This document shows, in pieces, positions 9,995 to 17,582 of a stretch of DNA of 64,000 nt. Below the pieces are notes generated by a model. The model was not told the origin of the DNA, ran no database searches, and saw only the letters and a list, made by a program, of their open reading frames with translations. How positions within the stretch are numbered: position 1 is the first letter of the stretch; the number at the start of each line of letters is the position of its first letter. The stretch is from Corynebacterium jeikeium (GTDB taxonomy: Bacteria; Actinomycetota; Actinomycetes; Mycobacteriales; Mycobacteriaceae). The DNA lies in NCBI RefSeq assembly GCF_000738265.1, contig NZ_JFCQ01000028.1:138648-202647 (forward strand), written 5' to 3'. The position numbers and the translations under genes were made by a program.

Positions 9995-10026
9995 GCGCGA
10001 GTAGGACGAGAAGTAAGCGCGAGTAG
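9986..10026. repeat. 19-bp direct repeat at the gcvT stop, with hairpin
   Basis: GAGAAGTAAGCGCGAGTAG occurs at 9986–10004 and again at 10008–10026, duplicating the stop region of gcvT. The first copy also pairs with CTACTCGCG just upstream to form a short GC-rich hairpin. It lacks a T-run, so terminator activity is doubtful. Confidence 0.6.
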
Positions 10027-10123
10027 CGCGGGAACGCGGCTAACGCACAAAGGGTTGTCTGCCCGCTGGTGTATGGTTTGGGCAGATAACTACAGAAAAT
10101 TTTTAAACGAGAGGCTAAAGAAA

Positions 10124-10507
10124 ATGACTGCACTGCCAACTGACTTCCTGTACTCCGAGGAGCACGAGTGGGTTAACACCTCCGCCGTCGTGGAGGGTGA
10201 GACCGTGCGTGTGGGGATCACCCACATCGCTACTGAGGCTCTGGGCGACATCGTCTTCGTTGAGCTGCCCGAGGTCGGTACCGAGGTTGAGGCCGGCGAG
10301 GCCTTCGGCGAGGTTGAGTCCACCAAGTCCGTCTCTGACATCTACGCACCGGTTTCCGGCGAGGTCGTCGCTGTTAACGAGGCTCTGGAAGACAACGCAG
10401 GCCTGATCAACGAGGATCCCTACGGCGAGGGCTGGCTGTACGAGGTTAAGGTGACCGAGGCAGGCGAGCTGATGGACGCCGAGGCTTACCAGGCGGCCAA
10501 CGAATAA
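10124..10507 (+). CDS. gcvH: Glycine cleavage system H protein
   Basis: The lipoyl carrier of the glycine cleavage complex, 127 residues. The lipoylated lysine lies in [13 protein letters not shown], and the N-terminus (LYSEEHEWV) and C-terminus ([11 protein letters not shown]) are typical. ATG 10124 follows an AGAGG ribosome site and gives the standard start. The 129-bp gap from gcvT, with the duplicated stop region, leaves room for a separate promoter. No lipoate ligase, lipB/lipA or gcvL is in the window. Confidence 0.97.
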   Translation: MTALPTDFLYSEEHEWVNTSAVVEGETVRVGITHIATEALGDIVFVELPEVGTEVEAGEAFGEVESTKSVSDIYAPVSGEVVAVNEALEDNAGLINEDPYGEGWLYEVKVTEAGELMDAEAYQAANE

Positions 10508-10532
10508 AAACCCTCTCCGTATTCCGTAGTTT

Positions 10533-12302
10533 ATGGTCGGTTCCATTGTCGCTTTGATCGCCGGCTTGGCCCTGCTGGGCCTTGCCGTATGGTTGCTGCT
10601 GCGCGCAAAATCTGCTGGGGATCCCTCCGCTGAGGGGTCCGAGTGGTCCGCGCAGTCGGAGCAGCCCGCGCATGCCGAGCATTCCGCCGGAGGCAATGCC
10701 GACTTTTATCAGGGCGCTGACTACGAGCCCGAGGGGGAGGACGGCGCTGCGTTTGATGGCGCCGAGTTTGACGGCGCTGCGTTTGATGGCGCCGAGTTTG
10801 ACGGCGCTGCGTTTGATGGCGCCGACGCCGGATATGACGATGGCGACTACGCTGAGTACGAGGGTGGGGAGTACGAAGAATACGACGGCGCTGCGTTTGA
10901 TGGCGCTGCGTTTGATGGCGCCGAGTATGACGGCGACCTTGAAGATAACGCTGAGCCCGAAGAAGCTGAATCAGAGGTAGTCGCAGCCACGCCCGCGTCC
11001 ACGTCCGGGATGGCGGGTTTCGGTTTTCCCCGGAGGCGGCGTCGTCAATGGGCGATCGACAACGGCTTCGAATACACGAAGGAAGACAGCGAGCTGGCAC
11101 GCGCTTGGCCCGTCGCCATCACCGGCGCGCAGCCCGGCCGCGTGCCCACGCTGCGAGAGGTTGTCAGCGGATTCGTCGACGGCCACCAGGTGCACATTGG
11201 CGACATGGGGTCCTCCACGCTCATGGCGATGCGCCGGGTGGAGGAATCCCCAGTTCAGGTGCTGTATTCCGCGGGAAGTGCGCAGCCCGCGGGGATGCGC
11301 CGAACCGACTTGCTGGACCAGCCGCCGTTCGCCGCATACACCACCGACGTGCGCGCTCTGGACCGCATGCTGGACGCCCGCGTGGAAGATGCCCTCGCCG
11401 CCTTGTCGCAGGTAGCCACCGACGTGGCATGGGGACAGAACTGGACCGTCGTGCGCGTATCCCGCAAGCTGGATTTCCACGTGTGGGAGGCGATCTTGCC
11501 ACGGCTGCGCTCCCTGGTGGATGCAGCGATGGTGCTGCCCCCGGCGCAGACAAGCGCCCCGCTGGAGATGCTCTACGCCGACCAGCTGCGCCCCCAGCCC
11601 GGTGGGCCACTGCAGGTGCACACCGACGCCCCTCTGAACCAGGAGGAGATCGAGGAACAGGCCGCCGAGACGTCCTACCGTCGCGCGCACCTGCGGGCCG
11701 TTCCGGATGGCGCCGAGGACGCGGACGGTAGTGACGCCCACGCGTCCGCCGCTGGCGAAGGTTCTGGCGCGCAGACCGGGCAAGCTGGAGCTGGGCAAGC
11801 CGGGCAGGCTGGGCGCGCAGAGCGCAGCGAGGAAGCTGCCGCGCATGCCGAAGTGCCGAACCCAGAGCGCCCCGACATCACCCGGCCCGCCGAGCCAGTG
11901 GCTTTCCCTTCCCGCACGCATGCGCGCTGGGAAGGTGGCGATACGGGCAGCTTCGACAGCTTTGCCGTGGGAGACTACGACGATGCGGACGACGACGTGC
12001 ACGCAGGTCGCAGACGCCGCCGCGATGGAGGCATCCCCCGCCTGGGCGAAGACCCGGAGCACATGAGCGCGCATGCCTCCCAATATGCGCAGGTCATCCG
12101 CGATGATGCGGAAGAGGCCACCATTTTCGAGGAAGTCGAGGAGACCAAGTCCACCGCAATTCGACTGTCTCCTGTGACGCAGCGTCGGCGGAGCGGTGGG
12201 CGTCATCGCGCACCAGAGGCACGCCACGCCCGCCCCGAACCTATAGAACCAGTCGAGTACGAAACCGTCGACGGCGAGGTTGTCGAAGACGACCAGCAGT
12301 AA
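10533..12302 (+). CDS. Membrane-anchored protein with pentapeptide-like and low-complexity repeats
   Basis: A 589-residue protein. Residues 2–25 (VGSIVALIAGLALLGLAVWL) form a single N-terminal membrane segment. A very acidic region follows with about nine AxFDG-type units, such as DGAAFDGAEF, which fit the pentapeptide-repeat pattern A-x-F-x-x but are too few for a full beta-helix. A globular domain of about 220 residues begins near FPRRRRRQWAIDNGFEYTKED. Then comes a Gly/Ala/Gln-rich linker (GQAGAGQAGQAG) and an acidic-basic tail. The globular part resembles conserved corynebacterial and mycobacterial membrane proteins of unknown function with a WAIxxGFEY motif. It lies between gcvH and pyrE, 25 bp after gcvH. 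Function unknown. Confidence 0.75.
   Translation: MVGSIVALIAGLALLGLAVWLLLRAKSAGDPSAEGSEWSAQSEQPAHAEHSAGGNADFYQGADYEPEGEDGAAFDGAEFDGAAFDGAEFDGAAFDGADAGYDDGDYAEYEGGEYEEYDGAAFDGAAFDGAEYDGDLEDNAEPEEAESEVVAATPASTSGMAGFGFPRRRRRQWAIDNGFEYTKEDSELARAWPVAITGAQPGRVPTLREVVSGFVDGHQVHIGDMGSSTLMAMRRVEESPVQVLYSAGSAQPAGMRRTDLLDQPPFAAYTTDVRALDRMLDARVEDALAALSQVATDVAWGQNWTVVRVSRKLDFHVWEAILPRLRSLVDAAMVLPPAQTSAPLEMLYADQLRPQPGGPLQVHTDAPLNQEEIEEQAAETSYRRAHLRAVPDGAEDADGSDAHASAAGEGSGAQTGQAGAGQAGQAGRAERSEEAAAHAEVPNPERPDITRPAEPVAFPSRTHARWEGGDTGSFDSFAVGDYDDADDDVHAGRRRRRDGGIPRLGEDPEHMSAHASQYAQVIRDDAEEATIFEEVEETKSTAIRLSPVTQRRRSGGRHRAPEARHARPEPIEPVEYETVDGEVVEDDQQ
10740..10925 (+). repeat. In-frame 30-bp coding repeats
   Basis: A 30-bp unit made of GACGGCGCTGCGTTTGAT and GGCGCCGAGTTT repeats almost three times in 10740–10826, and partial units recur at 10886–10925. 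The unit encodes DGAAFDGAEF. Identical DNA copies point to recent slippage or recombination. Confidence 0.85.
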
Positions 12303-12350
12303 GCCCCACCTGGGCAAAGACAACGGCACAGACCAGAAGGAGAAACCGCA

Positions 12351-12938
12351 ATGATCGATGAAGCTAAGAAGCAGCGCCTGGCCGAGCTCGTCAAGGAGCT
12401 GGCGGTGGTGCACGGGCGCGTGACCCTTTCCTCCGGCAAGGAGGCCGACTACTACGTTGACCTGCGCCGCGCCACCCTGCACCACGAGGCCTCGCCGCTG
12501 ATCGGCGAGCTGCTGCGCGAGCTGACCGCCGACTGGGATTACGACCACGTCGGCGGGCTGACCCTCGGGGCGGATCCGGTGGCGACGGCGATTATGCACG
12601 CAGGTTCGGCGGGTGCGGGTTCGGCGGGTGCAGGTTCGGCGGGTGCGGCAGGGCGCGACATCGACGCGTTCGTCGTGCGCAAGGAAGCCAAGAAGCACGG
12701 CATGCAGCGCCGCATCGAAGGCCCGGACATTGAGGGCAAGCGCGTGCTGATCGTCGAGGATACGACGACCACCGGCAACTCCCCGCTGACCGCCGTTGCC
12801 GCAGCTCGCGAGGCAGGCGCGACCGTCGTTGGCGTGGCCACCGTCGTTGACCGCGCGACCGGCGCCAAGGATGTTATTGAGGCCGAGGGAGTCGAGTACC
12901 GCTCTCTGCTGGGCCTGTCCGACCTGGGGCTTGCCTAG
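12351..12938 (+). CDS. pyrE: Orotate phosphoribosyltransferase
   Basis: Joins orotate to PRPP to make OMP in pyrimidine synthesis; cytoplasmic. The PRPP-binding motif is VLIVEDTTTTGNSP near residue 125, and the N-terminal part has GRVTLSSGKEADYYVDLR. An AGAAGGAG ribosome site supports ATG 12351. Oddly, a run of AGSAG units lies at about residues 83–98, where other PyrE proteins have a tight turn. It is encoded by a 15-bp tandem repeat (GGTTCGGCGGGTGCG type), apparently a slippage insertion tolerated on the surface. The other pyrimidine genes are absent here. Confidence 0.95.
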   Translation: MIDEAKKQRLAELVKELAVVHGRVTLSSGKEADYYVDLRRATLHHEASPLIGELLRELTADWDYDHVGGLTLGADPVATAIMHAGSAGAGSAGAGSAGAAGRDIDAFVVRKEAKKHGMQRRIEGPDIEGKRVLIVEDTTTTGNSPLTAVAAAREAGATVVGVATVVDRATGAKDVIEAEGVEYRSLLGLSDLGLA

Positions 12939-12946
12939 TAATTTTT

Positions 12947-13630
12947 ATGACGCCGACCTCCCCCGAATCACACGATAAACCCGGACCGACGGAGTGGCTT
13001 GAGCATCCTCGCGGCGTGCGCAGCTGGGAAGATGAACACCCTGGCCAGCCCCGTCCGACGGATCCCCGTTTCGACCCCGAGCTGCTGGATGCCGGGGACA
13101 CGCGCAATGTGGTGGATGCTTACCGGTACTGGAAGCAGTCCGCGATTATTGCGGACATTGATACGCGCCGGCACGCACTGCACATTGCCATCGAGAACTT
13201 CGAAAACGACTCGAACATCGGCACCGTCGTGCGGACTGCGAATGCCTTCGCGGTGGATACCGTGCACATTGTTGGGCGGCGGCGGTGGAACCGGCGGGGA
13301 GCGATGGTCACCGATCGCTACCAGCACTTACAGCACCATGCGACGGTTGGGGAGGTGCTGGAATTCGCCGCCCAGGAGGGGCTAGTTGTGGTGGCCGTGG
13401 ATAACACCCCGGGGTGCGTGCCGCTGGAAACCGCGGAACTTCCGGAGCGGTGCCTGCTGCTGTTTGGCCAGGAGGGGCCGGGTGTGACCCAGGAGGCGCA
13501 GGATGCTGCGCGGATGACGGTCTCCATTGCTCAGTTTGGTTCGACGCGGTCTATTAATGCAGGTGTGGCGGCTGGGATTGCGATGCATGCGTGGATCCGC
13601 CAGCACGCGGATCTGTCTCAGGCCTGGTAG
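12947..13630 (+). CDS. TrmH/SpoU-family RNA 2'-O-methyltransferase
   Basis: SPOUT-class RNA ribose methyltransferase of 227 residues. The three SpoU motifs are visible: ENFENDSNIGTVVRTANAF, CLLLFGQEGPGV and VSIAQFGSTRSINAGVAAGIA, the last with the knotted SAM site. The N-terminal ~60 residues are a Pro/charged-rich extension. It starts 8 bp after pyrE with no clear ribosome site, so translation is probably coupled. The exact substrate (tRNA Gm18 or an rRNA ribose) cannot be read from the sequence. In many corynebacteria the same neighbour follows pyrE. Confidence 0.88.
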   Translation: MTPTSPESHDKPGPTEWLEHPRGVRSWEDEHPGQPRPTDPRFDPELLDAGDTRNVVDAYRYWKQSAIIADIDTRRHALHIAIENFENDSNIGTVVRTANAFAVDTVHIVGRRRWNRRGAMVTDRYQHLQHHATVGEVLEFAAQEGLVVVAVDNTPGCVPLETAELPERCLLLFGQEGPGVTQEAQDAARMTVSIAQFGSTRSINAGVAAGIAMHAWIRQHADLSQAW

Positions 13631-13745
13631 TCGGGGCCTGGCAGCCTGGTGGCCCGGCTCAGCCCGGCTCAGTGGCCCGACCCGGCCCAGCCCGGCGGCC
13701 CGGTGGCCCGGCCCAGCAGCCTGGTTGTTAGTGCCCTGCTGCTGG
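13631..13745. repeat. GC-rich low-complexity tract (GGCCCGGC units)
   Basis: Irregular repeats of GGCCCGGC, CAGCCCGG and GCAGCCTGG fill the first part of this 750-bp intergenic region, before the palindromic elements. No gene or clear terminator is seen. Confidence 0.65.
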
Positions 13746-13802
13746 CCTGCCAGTCTGTCAGTCTTCCCCTAATTCCGCCTAGTCAGGTTCTGGATGTCCA
13801 AA

Positions 13803-13924
13803 ATGTCGGAAAAGTGGTATTTCTTCGGAGTCATCGCCGAGACTCGACCGAATAAAACGTTCTGACCTGCACATTTACATTACTGCGAATAGTCACCAAT
13901 AACGTTTTGCAACTTTTCCGACAC
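13803..13924 (+). repeat. 122-bp palindromic element, arm family B (copy B2)
   Basis: The core (13865–13905) begins ACCTGCA and carries TTTACATTA, and the right arm is TTTGCAACTTTTCCGACAC (13906–13924). The left arm at 13803–13821 keeps ATGTCGGAAAAGT and then diverges, so the inverted repeat is partly decayed. Length and core offset match the other five copies. Confidence 0.8.
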
Positions 13925-13946
13925 TTAGCCATTCTGCGCTGCCTAT

Positions 13947-13997
13947 TCTGCAACTTTTCCGACACTTAAGTCTCCTGGGTTGCAAGATTTCCGACAT
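13947..13997 (+). repeat. Two extra family-B arms
   Basis: TCTGCAACTTTTCCGACAC (13947–13965) and GTTGCAAGATTTCCGACAT (13979–13997) repeat the core-proximal arm of B2 in direct orientation. Their ends lie 41 and 73 bp beyond the B2 end, that is, steps of 41 and 32 bp. The intervening spacers are 22 and 13 bp and unrelated to each other. Confidence 0.7.
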
Positions 13998-14092
13998 TCC
14001 GGTCTCTATATGGGCTTGCCTGGGCTTGCTTGGGTTTGCATGGGGTGTTTGCGAGGCGTGCATGGGGCTGCATTGGACTATTCGAGTGCCAA

Positions 14093-14111
14093 ATGTCGTT
14101 AGAACGGGAAT
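14093..14111 (+). repeat. Extra family-A arm, distal side of A2
   Basis: ATGTCGTTAGAACGGGAAT is the exact inverted partner (one G·U-type difference) of the A2 right arm, more so than A2's own left arm. It begins 62 bp before A2, about six helical turns. Confidence 0.7.
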
Positions 14112-14154
14112 CTGTCGGCTTTGAGGAGGTGGAAATGGGGATCTAGCTCGCCAA

Positions 14155-14276
14155 ATGTCGCTAGATCGGGAATCTGTGGAAGCAAAAGGTTGGCACCGAA
14201 AATTAGAAACGCTTTGACCTGCATGTTTGAGTAAATGAAAAGGGTTGCCCTTAACGGATTCCCGTTCTAGCGACAT
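14155..14276 (+). repeat. 122-bp palindromic element, arm family A (copy A2)
   Basis: The left arm is ATGTCGCTAGATCGGGAAT (14155–14173), the core 14217–14257 begins ACCTGCA and ends TAACGG, and the right arm is ATTCCCGTTCTAGCGACAT (14258–14276). The left arm has GATC where the right has GTTC, so it pairs better with the extra arms downstream. Length and core offset are conserved. Confidence 0.85.
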
Positions 14277-14298
14277 TTGCCGTTCTGCGGACGGATGA

Positions 14299-14358
14299 AA
14301 TCCCGATCTAGCGACATTTGCTACCCCGTGGGCTCGCGCAATCCCGATCTAGCGACAT
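14299..14358 (+). repeat. Two extra family-A arms directly upstream of the GH76 gene
   Basis: AATCCCGATCTAGCGACAT occurs at 14299–14317 and 14340–14358, in direct orientation with the A2 right arm. The three arm ends are 41 bp apart twice, with unrelated 22-bp spacers between them. The last arm ends 25 bp before the GH76 start codon, so an operator role is possible. Confidence 0.72.
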
Positions 14359-14382
14359 TCCACGCCAGATAGAGCCAGCAGG

Positions 14383-15885
14383 ATGATGGCTAGACTGGTT
14401 CGCAAAGCGCTACAACCGAGTGAGGTGTGCAAAGTGTTCAATCTTCCCGGCAAGGGTAAGCGGGATAGCAAGCCGGCTCAGGGACGCCGGAGCTCCGCAG
14501 AGGAGACTCAGGTTCCTGCGGAAAAGTCGACTATTTCTGCAGGTCAAAAGGGTTCTGGGGTGGGGGAGAGTGAAGCTGCAGTGCAGCGGCAGGCTGGGGC
14601 TGAGCCGGCGGAGCAGCAGGTCGCGGTTGGCGAGCTGGCGGAGCAGCAGGCCGCGATTACACCCCACACAACCCACCCCACCCAGGAATTCAGGGAGCGC
14701 TGGGATCACCGCGCAGACCTCGCCTACCAGGCGGTTTACGAGCGTCACGCCAGCCGACTCTGGGGCATCCCCCGCACCACGCTGGGGATTATCGCCTGGC
14801 CGCCGACCACTCGCGACCGGCTGTTCGTCCGCTGGCACTACTGGTGGCAGGCTCACTACATCGACAACCTCATCGATGCAGCCGTCCGCCGACCCACCAC
14901 GTCGCGGATTCACGCGATTCGCCGCCACCTCCGCGCCATGCGCATCCGCAACATCTCCCGCCTGTCTGCCAATAACTACTACGACGACAAGGCATGGCTC
15001 GCCCTCGCCCTCCAGCGCGCCGCGAACGAGCCGAAAATCAACGCCAAGCTCAACGCCGACCGCGACCTGGAACCGCTGGTAGAAAACATTTTCGAGGGTG
15101 TGGACAGCCTCACGGGCGTGCTGCCGTGGCGCACGAACGAGACTTTCTACAACGTCCCCACCAACGGCCCCGCCGCGATCCTGGCTGCCCGCAATGGCGA
15201 TATCGAGACCGCGGAGCGCCTGGTCGACTGGACCTTCGACAACCTCATCAACGAAGACGGCCTGGTCATGGACGGTATCCACATGCGGATGGCCGGCCCG
15301 GAGCCCGTCACCGCGCTGCACCCTTATTGCCAGGGCGTGATGCTGGGCGCGTGTGTGGAGCTCGCCCGCGCGCGCAGACGTGCAGCTGGTGTGGGGGATG
15401 AGGAGGTCTCAGATGTGGGCGTCAAAGAAATAACCCGCATCCATGGCCTGCTCCGCGCGATCGAGAACCACATGACGGACCACGACGGCGCGATCAATGT
15501 GCGCACTGGCGGCGGCGACGGCGGGCTGTTTAATGGCATTCTTGCGCGTTATCTTTCTCTTGTTGTTGAGTGCTTGCCGACGCCAGGTCGGCACGGCACG
15601 GAATCTGTAGCCATAGCCCGGCGCATTGTGTTGGCGACAGCCGAGCAAGTGTGGCGCTTCCGACTGGAGGTCGATGGCCTGCCGGTGTTCTCTGCTGACT
15701 GGACGAAGGATGCGACGATGCCGCAGGCCGGTGGGCTGGTTGGCGCGACGATTGCGGGGGCGGTGGCGAGCTCCGATATCGCGGAGCGGGATCTGTCTGT
15801 GCAGCTTTCCGGGTGGATGCTGATGGAGGCGGCGGCGCGGGTGAGTGCTGCGGGGGCGCGGGTGAGTGCTGCGGGGGCGCTCTAG
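14383..15885 (+). CDS. Glycoside hydrolase family 76 protein (alpha-1,6-mannanase-like)
   Basis: A 500-residue protein with an (alpha/alpha)6-barrel GH76 signature. The adjacent catalytic-type aspartates are Asp201–Asp202 in NNYYDDKAWLALALQ, followed by PWRTNETFYNVPTNGPAAILAAR and ALHPYCQGVMLGA, all typical of the family. GH76 enzymes cut alpha-1,6-mannan; in Corynebacteriales a role in lipomannan or arabinomannan turnover would fit. The first ~100 residues are a low-complexity Gln/Ala/Glu-rich extension without a signal peptide, so location is unclear. The C-terminus ends in a perfect 21-bp duplication encoding ARVSAAG twice. ATG at 14383 or 14386. The upstream region carries phased arm repeats. 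Confidence 0.85.
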   Translation: MMARLVRKALQPSEVCKVFNLPGKGKRDSKPAQGRRSSAEETQVPAEKSTISAGQKGSGVGESEAAVQRQAGAEPAEQQVAVGELAEQQAAITPHTTHPTQEFRERWDHRADLAYQAVYERHASRLWGIPRTTLGIIAWPPTTRDRLFVRWHYWWQAHYIDNLIDAAVRRPTTSRIHAIRRHLRAMRIRNISRLSANNYYDDKAWLALALQRAANEPKINAKLNADRDLEPLVENIFEGVDSLTGVLPWRTNETFYNVPTNGPAAILAARNGDIETAERLVDWTFDNLINEDGLVMDGIHMRMAGPEPVTALHPYCQGVMLGACVELARARRRAAGVGDEEVSDVGVKEITRIHGLLRAIENHMTDHDGAINVRTGGGDGGLFNGILARYLSLVVECLPTPGRHGTESVAIARRIVLATAEQVWRFRLEVDGLPVFSADWTKDATMPQAGGLVGATIAGAVASSDIAERDLSVQLSGWMLMEAAARVSAAGARVSAAGAL

Positions 15886-15976
15886 CTGGAGTGACTGCAC
15901 GGCGTGGGAATTGTGGGCATAATTGTGGGCGGAGACAAACCGGACTTATTCAGGTTCATATCTAAGGAGCATCGAA

Positions 15977-17011
15977 ATGCCTATTGCAACCCCCGACGTG
16001 TACCGCGACATGCTGGACAATGCGAAGGAAAACGGCTTCGCATACCCCGCCATCAACTGCACTTCTTCTGAGACCATCAATGCTGCTCTGAAGGGCTTTG
16101 CGGATGCGGAGTCCGACGGCATCATCCAGTTCTCTACCGGCGGTGCCCAGTTCGGTTCCGGTCTGGCCGTGAAGAACATGGTTGCGGGTGCGGAGGCGCT
16201 GGCTGCGTTTGCTCACCAGGCTGCTAAGCACTACGGCGTGAACGTTGCCCTGCACACCGACCACTGCCAGAAGGAAGTTCTGGACGAGTACGTTCGCCCG
16301 CTGATGGAGATCTCCCGCAAGCGCGTGGAGGCTGGCGAGAACCCGCTGTTCCAGTCCCACATGTGGGACGGCTCCGCCATCCCGATCGACGAGAACCTGC
16401 AGATCGCCCAGGAACTGCTGGCGGATGCACAGAAGGCCAAGATCATCCTCGAGGTTGAGATCGGCGTTGTTGGTGGCGAGGAAGACGGCGTGGAAGCCAA
16501 GGCTGGCGCTAACCTGTACACCACCGAAGAGGACTTCCTGAAGACTGTCGATGCCCTGGGTACCGGCGAAAACGGTCGCTACCTGCTGGCCGCTACCTTC
16601 GGTAACGTCCACGGCGTGTACAAGCCGGGCAACGTGAAGTTGCGCCCGGAGGTTCTGGACATGGGCCAGAAGGCTGCAGAGAAGAAGCTGGGCCTGGCTG
16701 AGGGTTCCAACCCGTTCGACTTCGTGTTCCACGGTGGCTCCGGCTCTGAGAAGGAGAAGATCGAGGAGTCCCTGCGTTACGGCGTGATCAAGATGAACGT
16801 CGATACCGATACCCAGTACGCGTTCACCAACCCGGTTGCCCGCCATATGTTCACCAACTTCGATGGTGTGCTGAAGATCGACGGCGAGGTCGGCAACAAG
16901 AAGGTCTACGACCCGCGCTCCTACCTGAAGCAGGCAGAGGAAGCTATGTCCGTTCGCGTGGTGGAGGCCTGCAACGACCTGCACTCCGCTGGCACCTCCG
17001 TAGCCAAGTAG
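15977..17011 (+). CDS. fba: Class II fructose-bisphosphate aldolase
   Basis: Zn-dependent aldolase that splits fructose-1,6-bisphosphate in glycolysis and works in reverse in gluconeogenesis; cytoplasmic. The 344 residues have ALHTDHCQKE (zinc and catalytic residues), EVEIGVVGGEEDGV and FHGGSGSEKEKI with the phosphate-binding GGSGS. The start at 15977 is supported by TAAGGAGC nine bases upstream. CATAAT at about 15918 could be a -10 box. The following DUF3151 gene is 14 bp away, an arrangement also known in mycobacteria. Confidence 0.97.
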   Translation: MPIATPDVYRDMLDNAKENGFAYPAINCTSSETINAALKGFADAESDGIIQFSTGGAQFGSGLAVKNMVAGAEALAAFAHQAAKHYGVNVALHTDHCQKEVLDEYVRPLMEISRKRVEAGENPLFQSHMWDGSAIPIDENLQIAQELLADAQKAKIILEVEIGVVGGEEDGVEAKAGANLYTTEEDFLKTVDALGTGENGRYLLAATFGNVHGVYKPGNVKLRPEVLDMGQKAAEKKLGLAEGSNPFDFVFHGGSGSEKEKIEESLRYGVIKMNVDTDTQYAFTNPVARHMFTNFDGVLKIDGEVGNKKVYDPRSYLKQAEEAMSVRVVEACNDLHSAGTSVAK

Positions 17012-17025
17012 GCTTCACCGGCACC

Positions 17026-17529
17026 ATGGCAGAACAGATTCGTCGTAGTCGAGACCTCTTCGGCGCGGAGCACCCGGAGGTGCGCCTGCCGCAGGAGCTA
17101 GCAAGCTCCGTTCCCGTAGCGGAGGCCGCGGAGGCCGCAGCTGCAGACGCTGATGCCGCAGGCGCAGCAACCCCGCAGTCGCGCGAAGCGCTGGAAGCGG
17201 TTGTCTCTGACAACCTGAAGGATTCCGGCGCCTGGGCAGCCCTGGCGGAGGTGCTGCTGGCCGAAGGGCAAGCCGTTCAGGCTTATGCCTGCGCCCGCAC
17301 CGGCTACCACCGCGGACTGGATGCCCTGCGTGGCAACGGCTGGCGCGGAACCGGCCCGGTGCCATGGGATCACGTTCCCAACCAGGGTGTACTGCGGGCC
17401 ATTGGTGCCCTCGTGCAGACCGCCCGCGCCCTCGGCGAGGACGATGAGGTCGTGCGCTGCCTGAACCTCCTGCACGACTGCGACCCGGCAGCAGCCCCGG
17501 CTCTGGGGCTGGATAGCTCGGCAAGCTAA
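17026..17529 (+). CDS. DUF3151 family protein
   Basis: A 167-residue cytoplasmic protein of the actinobacterial DUF3151 family. Recognisable parts are LFGAEHPEVRLP near the N-terminus and AYACARTGYHRGLDALRGNGWRG, then VPWDHVPNQGVLRAIGAL. The middle (AAEAAAADADAAGAAT) is an Ala-rich linker. It looks like a TPR-like helical protein. It follows fba by 14 bp and is surely co-transcribed. No function is established to my knowledge. Confidence 0.88.
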   Translation: MAEQIRRSRDLFGAEHPEVRLPQELASSVPVAEAAEAAAADADAAGAATPQSREALEAVVSDNLKDSGAWAALAEVLLAEGQAVQAYACARTGYHRGLDALRGNGWRGTGPVPWDHVPNQGVLRAIGALVQTARALGEDDEVVRCLNLLHDCDPAAAPALGLDSSAS

Positions 17530-17582
17530 CTGGCACAACTGGATAGCCAGGCTGAATTGTTAAGGAACCTCCGAATAAGGAA

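Noticed and set aside
10971..12698. Antisense open frame over the repeat-bearing protein and pyrE
   Set aside because: Crosses two good genes on the other strand, composition is that of a shadow frame, no ribosome site or domain.
13631..13745. GGCCCGGC tract as a possible gene
   Set aside because: A short frame exists but consists only of Pro/Ala/Gly/Ser repeats without start signals.
14258..14358. CRISPR-like array: three 19-bp arms with two 22-bp unique spacers
   Set aside because: Too few and too short units, arms also occur as inverted pairs and singly at other sites, spacers vary from 12 to 43 bp, and no cas genes are near. Helical phasing is a better description.
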